Source of the DNA: a bacterium
GTDB taxonomy: Bacteria > Margulisbacteria > Marinamargulisbacteria > GCA-2716485 > GCA-002719695
NCBI GenBank assembly: GCA_002719695.1
Contig: PBEQ01000008.1
Span: 14,725 to 58,312, forward strand
Reading direction: 5' to 3'
DNA: 43,588 bases
The position numbers and the translations under genes were made by a program. The number at the start of each line of letters is the position of its first letter. The stretch's first letter is position 1. The notes beneath the pieces are model-generated. The model worked only from the letters and a program-made list of their open reading frames with translations. It did no database searches and was not told where the DNA came from. Shown here one piece after another: positions 18,555 to 29,100 of the stretch.

Positions 18555-19402
18555 TAATAAAAATGATTTCCTTATTTTTAACATATTGTCGCTCAGAATG
18601 TTCATTTTCTGATCATACCTGTCATGCTTATGAAAGAGATTTAAACCAATTTATAGCGGTGTCAAATTATCAATCATCGGGTTCATTAACGGGTTATTAT
18701 GAATGGTTACAGAGTCAGTCATATGCTCCTAAAACTATTCATAGAAAATTAGCATCTTTACGAAGTTTTTTTCAGTTTTGTATTCAAGAGGGTGTTTTAA
18801 ATCCCAATGTTATGCTTGCTATTCCTCGTAGTGTGGCGCCTGTTCGGATTCCTCAGGTAATGGATGAAGAGACTATTAAATTATTATTTAAATTGCCTAA
18901 TATAACTACCCTTAAAGGATTGCGAGATCGTGTCTTACTTGAATTATTGTATAGCACAGGAATGAGAGTGTCCGAATGTACTTCTTTAACACCATCTCAG
19001 ATTGATTTAATGGAAGGTGTCATTACTGTTAATGGCAAAGGTGATCAACAACGGTTAATTCCTTTAACAAATCGCTCTGTAGAGTATTTAACGTTATATT
19101 TAGCAAAGGTAACGAAAAAATCTTGGGTTTTTGAAGGTCGAAACAACCGTCCTATATCTCGTTTTACGGTTTATTCTATTATTAAATCATACGCAATGCG
19201 CTTATCTAAAACTCAGCCTATTTCTCCTCATAGCTTTAGACATGCATTTGCAACCCATTTGTTAGAAGGTGGTGCCAGACTAAGAGATGTTCAAATTTTA
19301 TTGGGACATAAGCAATTAAATTCAACGCAGGTGTATACGAATATTGCAAACTCTGCTATTAAAAAAACGTTTTTACAGGCACATCCAAGGGGGTTAGTAT
19401 GA
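18551..19402 (+). CDS. XerC/XerD-type tyrosine recombinase
   Basis: Full catalytic set visible: GMRVSE (R), GKGDQQR (K), HSFRH, LGHKQ, TQVYTNI (Y); SAM-like N-terminal core-binding domain. ATGA overlap with giant gene 1. Confidence 0.95.
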   Translation: MIIKMISLFLTYCRSECSFSDHTCHAYERDLNQFIAVSNYQSSGSLTGYYEWLQSQSYAPKTIHRKLASLRSFFQFCIQEGVLNPNVMLAIPRSVAPVRIPQVMDEETIKLLFKLPNITTLKGLRDRVLLELLYSTGMRVSECTSLTPSQIDLMEGVITVNGKGDQQRLIPLTNRSVEYLTLYLAKVTKKSWVFEGRNNRPISRFTVYSIIKSYAMRLSKTQPISPHSFRHAFATHLLEGGARLRDVQILLGHKQLNSTQVYTNIANSAIKKTFLQAHPRGLV

Positions 19403-20112
19403 GTATTAGTTTGATTTTAATACTTATAATTTCAGTTTGTATTCATGAATGGGCCCATGGTTATGCTGCTTTTTTGTTGGGGGATAAAACGCCAATGTAT
19501 TTAAAACGACTTACTTTAAATCCTTTACGTCATCTTGATTTGGTAGGATCTATCATAGTTCCTACTATGTTGGTAATTTCAGGTACGTCTTTTGTTTTTG
19601 GTTGGGCCAAGCCCGTTCCCGTAAATAATCGCTATTTTAAACATCCAAAATCAGGTATGTTACTGGTAGCTATGGCAGGCCCTTTAAGTAATTTTTTCTT
19701 AGCTTTTTTAATGGTTATGGTCATGCCTTTATTGGCATTTATACTAGGATCTCATGGATCGACGGAATTTTTTCTTCAGGTTTGTGTTTATGTTGTTTAT
19801 ATTAATGTAGTTTTAGGTGTTTTTAATTTGATTCCTATTCCCCCATTGGATGGTTCCTATGTTTTAATGCCGTTTATTCCTGTAAAATATCATCATTTGA
19901 TAGCACGGTTTTCTATGTTTGGATTATTTTTTGTGGTTGGATTACTATCAATTTCTTGGTTTCAAGTTTTATTTCATCGTATTATAAAAGCTAGTGTTTC
20001 TTTTTTATTTTCACTTAAAATTGAATCAATGTTTTATAATGCAATATTTTTATTGTTTTTTTCGTTCTATAATATAGGGTATAAAGGAATCTTTATGGAT
20101 TTAAGTTTATGA
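19399..20112 (+). CDS. Site-2-protease-family (M50) membrane metallopeptidase
   Basis: HEWAH (HExxH) in TM1, 'FNPLRHLDLVGSI', and 'GVFNLIPIPPLDGSYVL' (NxxPxPxLDG) are typical of M50 S2P-like proteins. ATGA overlap on both sides. Confidence 0.92.
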   Translation: MSISLILILIISVCIHEWAHGYAAFLLGDKTPMYLKRLTLNPLRHLDLVGSIIVPTMLVISGTSFVFGWAKPVPVNNRYFKHPKSGMLLVAMAGPLSNFFLAFLMVMVMPLLAFILGSHGSTEFFLQVCVYVVYINVVLGVFNLIPIPPLDGSYVLMPFIPVKYHHLIARFSMFGLFFVVGLLSISWFQVLFHRIIKASVSFLFSLKIESMFYNAIFLLFFSFYNIGYKGIFMDLSL

Positions 20113-23100
20113 AACAATTTCTAGTTTATCTTTGTTTAATAGTCATGCTAGTTATAAGTAATAACAGCGTGTTAATTGCGCATAATGATTCTCATGAATT
20201 AGCGATTGATTCAAATTATAACTTTATTGTGCCTCCTCGAATTTCGTTTGATGTTCAGTTAGCGGACTCTTCTGGACCATTAAATGGAAATTATTTTGTT
20301 ACGATTCGTATTGGGTCAAAGGCAAATATTAATGAAAACTATGATATGGTGCCATTTCGGTGGATTCGTTCTTTTTCTAATGTTAATTTTCAAAATGGTG
20401 TTGCAAGTTTTGTTTTAGGCGATAATTCGAACCCTATAACACCAAATGATCTAAGTGATTCTGATACTGTTATACAAATTGAGGTTAATCAATTAACAGC
20501 TGCCTTTCCATTGCCATCTGTTCCTTATTCAATTTATTCACAAAGTAGTCTCCATGCTGAGGAAATAAAAGCTGAGAATATTATTGGATCGTTTATTACA
20601 ACAATGAATATTAGCAATGATTTTATTGTTTCAAAAAATGGTGAAATTGCAGTTTATATTGACTCAACGAATCAGCGTGTTGGGGTTGGGAAAAAACCAG
20701 ATTCATCATATGAAATGGATATTAATGGGAGCGTCAATGCTGCTGCCTATTTTATACAAGGAAGTTCAATAGGTGAAATTTTTTCATGGACAAAAAAAGA
20801 TGGAAATCTATTTTATAATGGTAATGTAGGAATTCATACTGAGGATCCTCAGTATGCTTTACATGTTAGTGGTAATATATCAGCAGAAGAGTATTTTGTT
20901 GTAATGGAAGATGCTAATACAGGTGCGAAACAATATGTGACATTAGAGGATCATTTAGCAGCTCAAGGTTTAAACTGGAAAAGTGATGCAAATGAAACTA
21001 ATAGATTAGGAATTTATTACATAGCAGGAAATGTAGGTATTGGTACATCAGAAAATATTGTAGAATCATTAGTTGTATCAGGTGCTATAAAACTTTCTGA
21101 ATCGATTCAAGATGCAGATGACATTAAGCCAGGAACAATTGAATATCGGGAAAATGACTTTATTGCATATTCAGATGCTGGTGAATTTTCTTTAACTGGT
21201 ATTAAAATTGACCCTAATTCTGATAATCTTAATAGTATTCCACGCGGTTCTATTCCTTATTTTGTTGCGGATGGGTTTTTAGATGTTACTGATAATTTTA
21301 AAGTTGTTACTAGTAATGACTTTTTTGGCGTTGCTATTGGTACTGATAATACAACGGCTGCGTTAACAGTTCAGGGTAATGGCCAGGATTCATACCTAGA
21401 GGTTCTATCTGAGCAAAATGAACCTGTTTTTATAGTGAATAAGGATGGCAATATTTCAGTTGGTACGACTAATATTAATGAAAATATAAAATTTAAGATT
21501 GATGGGATTGTTGATGCAACAGAGTTTTTAAAAAATGGTAATCCATTGGCTAGTAGTTTATCTGAAAATTCATTTTGGAATATAGGAGAAACTCATTACG
21601 GAGAGTTAAATCAAGCGGCAACAGATTTGTTTTATTCGGCAGGTTTTGTTGGTATTGGAACAGCTTCACCAAAAAACATGTTAGAACTATCCTCTTCAAC
21701 GGATTCTGTTGCTTTAACATTTGATATTAATGATGTTGATTTATTTACTATTGGAATTACATCAGAGAATGCATCGACATTTGTTATTTCTCAAGGAAGT
21801 AATTTAGATTTACCTATTTTTTCTTTTTCTACAAAGAATATTGGTGTTGGGCTATCAGAACCAAAAGTATCATTACATGTTAGTGGTAATGCTGGATTTC
21901 TCGTGGAAGGTGAAACAGATTTAACGTATTCATTAAGCCAAGATTTTCCAGAGCCCGTAACGGGTTCTGCTATGTTTTATTATCCGGTTAGAGCCGCCTT
22001 TAGAGCAGGGTATGCATCTGATTTAGAATGGTCTGATGCTAATTTAGGTGCTTACAGTGCTGCTTTTGGTTATAATAATATCGCTTCTGGTCTTGCTTCT
22101 TTTGTTGGTGGTGGCTATGAAAATGTTGCATCTGGCGATTATTCTGTTGTTCCGGGAGGTATTCTTAACAAAGCTATCGGTGATTATAGTTTTGCTGGTG
22201 GGTATTATGCGAGTGCACTCCATAATGGATCTTTTGTTTGGGCAGATACGACATCATCCTTAAATCGTTTTGAATCAGCTCAAAATAATCAGTTTTTAAT
22301 TAGAGCTTATGGTGGTGTTGGTATTAATACGAATCAAACCTCAGAGTCTGCTCTTACTGTTCAACATCAAGGATCTGGGGATATTCTAAGATTAATAGGC
22401 AGTGGAGCTTCAGATCAAACGATAGGGGTTTCTTCAAAAGGTCAGTTTTATATGGGTGATCAACCTTCTCCTTCACATGACGATGCTAAGTTACTTGTTT
22501 CTGGTCGTGTTGGTGTTGGAACTGATGATCCAAAAGCATTGTTTCATATTGAAAATACAGATGATGAACAAGCCTATTTAATGTATATCAAAGGATCTAG
22601 TAGTACGAATGCTTCTTCCAATGTGTTTGTAATAACCAATACTGGAAATGTTGGGATTGGTACAGAACATCCAACCGTAAAATTAGCAGTAAGTGGTAAT
22701 ATTAAGGCAGATAGTTTTTTAATGGTTGATCCTGATGATCCTACCGCTGTTATTCAATTACAGCCATCTAACGGGTCGCCATTTCAAATGTATACTGGTT
22801 TGGGGCGTTCGGATGCCTATCGGTTACAAGGTTTTATTGGCTTAGGTACGATGACTCCGAATACATTGTTAGAACTTTCAAATCAAAATGACGTACAAGC
22901 CTTGCCAATTATTACGTTTGATTACAATGATGTTGATATTGTTCAAATGGGACTGATAACATCCAATGAAGGCGTGTTTTTTGCGATAGCACCAAGTTCT
23001 AATTTTACGTCTGAAAATGCAACCTTTGTTATTACTGGTAATTCGGTTATTTTAGGAAGAGGGGTTGTTCCTCCAAATACGAATTTTGCATTAGACGTAA

Positions 23101-26100
23101 GTGGAAATCTTAATATTGATGGCAAACTAGCAGTAGGAACAGATAATGTGTTAAATGACTATGATGTTTTTGTTAATGGTGCTCTTGCCGTTTCTACTTT
23201 AAATATTGGGGGTTCAGATTTTGAACTACCAGACGATAATTTATGGAAGGTTAATGGTGTTAATTTGTATGCTAGTGATAATTATATCGTTTTAATTGGA
23301 ACGGATAATGCGTCGCAATCGTTAACGGATGCCCTGGTTGTTAGTGGCTCTGTTAGAGTTGATAATTTAATTATTAGTGCTAATCAATTTAAACTTGATG
23401 GTGAGTTGGCTGTTGATCACGTTAGATTTCAAGATCAAGCTGTATCGACTCAGTCTGCTAGTGTTTTTGTAGAAGGAGGAGAATTAGTTTTTGAAAAATG
23501 GGATGGAACTAAAAAGTCATTATCGTCTCCATTACAAGCTATTGAAGGTGATAGTAATCAATCAGGACCACTTGCATTTTGGGTTAATAACAATACTATT
23601 TCAAAATCACCATTTTATTGGGATGGTGGCAAAAAAGAATTAGCTATTACTTCTAATGTTGTTATTTCTAATTATGAAGTCCAAGCGAATGGTTTAGAAG
23701 TATCTACCAATGTTTCTTTTTTAGATAGTATTGGTTTTGCTATCGAGACTACTATTGATCATAAGGGGATCGCTAATTCATCAACTGATTATACGCTGTA
23801 TGATTTAGATTTAAATATTGAAGAGGATTGGGGCCGTCAAGGTACGCCGATTGCTATTAGAGGAATCGATTTGAATTTGCGTAATAATGAGGATACCTTG
23901 ATTTTAAATCAAGCATCTGTCACAGGGCTTTATGTGGATGTTACTAGTGTGAATGTTAGTGAATCTCAGTTTGGTAATAAATATGCTGCTAAGTTTTTAG
24001 GTGGTAATGTTGGAATTGGCATTGAAGATCCATCCGTTGCTCTTGAAGTAAATGGTGTTATCTCTGCTAATTATTTTAATATTACTTCAGGAATATCTAT
24101 TCCTGAGCTTGTAATTAATGAAGGTGTATATGCGTTAGTTGTTAAAAAATCCGGAACGGAGGCTCGTGTTGGTATTGGTACCGAGAGTCCACAAACTAGC
24201 TTAGATGTTGATGGAACTGTATCTGCAAATTTATTAACTGTTTCTGGTTTGTTAGTCTCCACAATGAATATAGGCGATGGAAGTTTTGTAGTTGATGCTA
24301 CTGGAAATATTGGTATTGGAACAGATTTTCCAGAAGCTTCTTTTGAAATTAATAGAGTGTTAGATGGATCAAATCAAAATAGTCCATATATTGCCGAAAA
24401 AATATCGTTAGGAATTGATGGAACAACATTAGTTGGTCAAACATATGTTTTTCAGCAAGATCTTACGGGATTGTATCTAGATTTAGATACAATGACAAAT
24501 TCATCAATTCAAGATGCTGAAATTAGAGGACTTGATCTTGATTTGGTATCGGTTAACTTGCGAGGAGATTCTAAATTATATGGTATGTATGTTGATGTTG
24601 GGGCTCCTCAAACTGAAAATAAAAATCGCTATGCTGCTGTTTTTCTAAATGGAAATGTTGGTATTGGAACAGATAATCCAACTGAAGAACTAGTTGTTAG
24701 CGGTAGTATTAAGGCGGACACCTTAATATTGTCAGAAGGCCTTGAGTTTCAGACTGGCATTACAGTTAATAACTCACTTGTTGTGGAGGATGTTGCAAGT
24801 ATGAATAGGGTTTCTATTAATCATTTATATGTTGAAGATTCTTTTTCAGCTAAAAATCTATCATTTGATAATACAGATATTCAGGCAGATAATGCTACCT
24901 TTGGTACAATAACGGCTAATCAAATTTTAGATGTTTCATATGCTAGTATCGATACGGTTTCAGCAAATAACATTGAAGTTAACAACGCTGTTTTTACAGA
25001 TGCCTTATCTGTTGCAACTGATAACATAGAACCAAATACATTAATGGTTAATGGGACTATCAAAGCAATTTCTGCTATTTTTACTGATACTGTGACGGTT
25101 CCTACCTTATCAGTTAATAATGGCACTACGTTGTTTGCTGGAAATAAAAAAGTAGGTATTGGTACAGATACACCAGAGTCTGCATTGCATATTATAAGTA
25201 GTCCAGATAGTGCTTTTGATCAAGCAAATACGGAAACCTGGAATGCATTAAAGATGGGTGTAGATACAGATATTTCTGGACAAACGGTTGGATTTTTATT
25301 TTCTCCTGATGAGCAAGTATCACAAAATATAGGATCAGGGATTTTAGCTCAACGAACAGAATTTGGACAATCTAGTTTATTATTTTTAACGGATCCACCT
25401 AATGATAGTCCTAAAGTAAGGATGATAATTTCGGATGAAGGAACTGTCGGTATTGGTGATATCTCTAACCCTTTAACATTTTCACAAAAAGATTCTAGTA
25501 ATGAGCCTGTAACATTATATGTAAATGGAACAGCAACATTTACCGATACTGTAACAATGGATCGATTGGAAGTTTCTGAAATTACGGGCGAAGTTAACTC
25601 TCTTATTATTAGTGCTAATAATGGGATTGGTTTTCGTGGTGATGTTAGTTTTAATAATCGTGTTCAACTTGATAAGGCACTGGCTTTTAAAAACTCTCGT
25701 AGTTTACAGATTCAACCAACTGAAGTTCCTAGTTCTGTTGGTTATTTGTATGTCTATAATAACGATTTATTTTATGTCAATCAGTCATCATCCAAAAATA
25801 TTTCCTCAGTGTATTCTGGAGACCCTGGAAAAGTTCCCGTATTTGATGATGAAGGTACTTTAAAAAGTTCGTATCCATTATCATTTAATGATAATACCTT
25901 TACAATAGGTACTTCTAATTCTTATACGCAATTTAAACTTGAATCTGTTGTTTCTTCGGATGATTCTGTTGGTGTTCAAGAAATTATTGTTACATTTGAT
26001 AACCGAACTGGTTCTAATACTAGATTTGTCGCATTTGATATTCAAATGGAGGGAGATGATACCTCTGACAGTCTTGGTATTAATGATACTGCTATTGGAC

Positions 26101-29100
26101 TAAATATTGATGTATCGCGTTTGTCTGGTCAGTCAGCAAATGATAATAAGTATGCGGCTATATTTAATGGAGGAAATGTGGGCGTTGGTATATCAGATCC
26201 TGGCGCTCTGTTACATGTTAAACAAGCTGAAAGTGAGAATATATTTCGTGTTGATGGCGATAACTTTATTAGTTTAATGGTTTCTAGTACGGGTAATGTA
26301 GGTGTTGGAACGGCAACTCCGTTAGCCTTATTTGAAATTAAAAAACCTGTTGCTTCTTATCAAGATGATTTGTTTAAAATTGTTTCAGATAATGTTGAGT
26401 TATTAAGGGTATCGTCTAATGGATCTCTTGTTATTCAGGGGGATGTTTCTGCTAATCTTGGTGTTTTTGATGTTGTTAGTGCCAACGCTCTTCGCATTGC
26501 GGATGGTATGTTTTTTGTAAGTTCTAATGGGAATGTTGCTATTGGTACAGATAATGTTGACTTAGGTACTATAACAATTTTAAAGGAGATAGATTCAGCT
26601 CAGACTTCAGATTACATCGGTGAAAAATTAGATGTTGTAATTGATTTTGAAGGGGATGGCGATTTAACGGGAAGTAACTCAAATTGGGATGCTGATTATA
26701 CGTATAATAAAGATTTAACGGGGTTTGATATATCCCTTTCTAATGCTAATGCTAATCAATTTGGGGATTCTAATGACACAGTAATTGCTAAAGGGATTAA
26801 TGTGACTATGAATAACCTAGATCTTGGTTCTAATGCAAAGGCTTATGGTTTATATGTTGATGTTGGGAATGAAGACAAGGGCGGTACTCGCTATGGTGCT
26901 TATTTTAATGGCAATGTAGGTATTGGAACGTTAACGCCAACGTATTCGTTAACGGTTAGTGGCAATGTCTATAGTTCGGGACTAATTGTTGATGGAAATG
27001 TTTCTGCTAATCAGTTAACGGTTAACAATATTATCGTAAATGGTCTTTTAAATGTTGCTGGAGATGTAACGATTAATGGAACATTAACAGCTACAACGAT
27101 TACAGCAAATTCTTTAATTGTAGATGGTGCGGTTCAAGCTGGAGAAGGTATTTATAACACCGTTACGGTTAATCAAAGATTATTTTTACCTCAATCGAGT
27201 CAATTAATTGTTGGAATGGAGGATGGTTTTTCGGATTCAAATTATATTATGTATGTTAGCGGAAATGTAACGTTTAATGGAATTGTTGATGTTGATAAAT
27301 TAAATGTATCAGTAATTTCAGCTAATAATACAACGATTAATATTAGTAGTGTAATAAGTGCTAATAAAATGATTTCAGGTGAGACTATTAGTCTTAATAT
27401 GGTGCAATTTAGTAATAGTGGTTCTACTGTACCAAATTCATTGTTTGTTGATGGCAATAATTTGTATTTTAATAATAGCTCAAGCTCTCCAATTGATTTA
27501 ACATCTTTTTTAACTTCCGAGTATCCTAATCGAATTCCTGTTTATCATGGTTCAACTCTTACCTTAACTTCAAATGTGTATGCATTACAATTTAAAAATA
27601 ATGATACGTTGCAATTGGGAGGAAGTTTAAGTGCTGGAACCTATCAAAACTTAGGATTAGAAATTGGTGGTCAGGTTACTAAGAATTTTACGGGTCATCT
27701 TGTTAGTGTTAATGTTAAAAATGTGACTAGTGGCTCTAAAAACTTTACCGGTGTAAAAATAAACTTTAAGTCAGAGAATTATGGTGGACCTGATCCAAAT
27801 TTATGGGGCAGACTTTCTGAGGGGGACTCAGCTGTTGGTCTTCATGTTGATTTACAGCAATCTTTAGGAGATTATTATGGATTAGGTGGTAATGTTATTG
27901 CTCCAAAAAAATATGCAGCGCTTTTTAATGGAGGACTTGTTGGAATTGGGACAGATACTCCTCAAGCGGCCTTACATGTAAAGCAGTATGAAAATTATTT
28001 TAATATTAGAAAAGATATTTTTAGAGTGGATACCTTTGGAAGTACTACTCCTGCTTTTCTTGTTGATAAAGATGGTAGGGTAGGGATTAATTCTTTAATG
28101 GATAATGATGCCATTACTGCTCAATTTGTTATTGAAGCGGATTCTACAATAAATCCTTTTGTTGTGTCTAGTAACTCAAAGGTTCAGTTTTCGGTCCAAA
28201 CTAATGGTGTAGGGATTCAAACGGAGACTTTAGGAGGAGCTACGTTAGCGGTATCAGGTAATATGTTTGTTAGAGATAGTTTGGGGAATGACCAATTTTT
28301 TGTAAGTGATGATGGGGTAGCAATAGGTCATACTATTCCAACTGCAGATTTAGACATTAAGGGGGATGGAAGTAAGGCATTGCTAAGAATAAGTGATGGT
28401 GTTAATGATCACGTTTATGTGGATAAGGCTGGTAAATTTTATATGGGGACGTTTAATAGTTCTGATGTCCAGGGAACTCCTTTGTATGATTTCAATATCA
28501 TTAATCCAACAAGTAGTATTGCTTTGATTTCTAATAATAATGATCCATTTGCTACTGTAGGTTTACCAACAAAATTAACCGCTCCAGGCAATAACCCTTA
28601 CGGTGTTTTAGCTGTTAATGGTAGTAACAATAACAATAACTTGCTTTTTATGGGACATGTTACAGCTAATGAATCACTTGTATTATTTGGAGGTAGTAAT
28701 AGTCCTCAATTAAATATTGTTGCCTCAACTGATACGAAAGAAAAATTAATTATGGATGTTACTACGCAAGGCTTGGGAATTAATCGCGATTTTCGTACTG
28801 ATACGGCTTTAGCTGTTAGTGGTAACTTTTTTGTTGGCGCTGATGCTAATAATGCTGCCTTTGTTGTAAGTCCTAATAGTAACTTTGTTGGTGTGAATAC
28901 TACAACTCAAATTGGCTCTGAAACGATGAGAGTGGCTGGATCCTTACTTGTTGATGAGCTGGAAGTTGCTGAAGGTGGTATTACGATTACTACCTTAAAT
29001 GTGAATGGCCAATTTGTTTTAAATGATACCTTGAATGGTACATCAGGATCCACATTTGTTGATTTATATGAGTCGGTTTCTTTGAATATAAAGCTAAATA

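Noticed and set aside
22048-27457. Alternate-frame and antisense ORFs inside giant gene 2
   Set aside because: Same reason as for giant gene 1; the main frame is continuous with coherent repeats.
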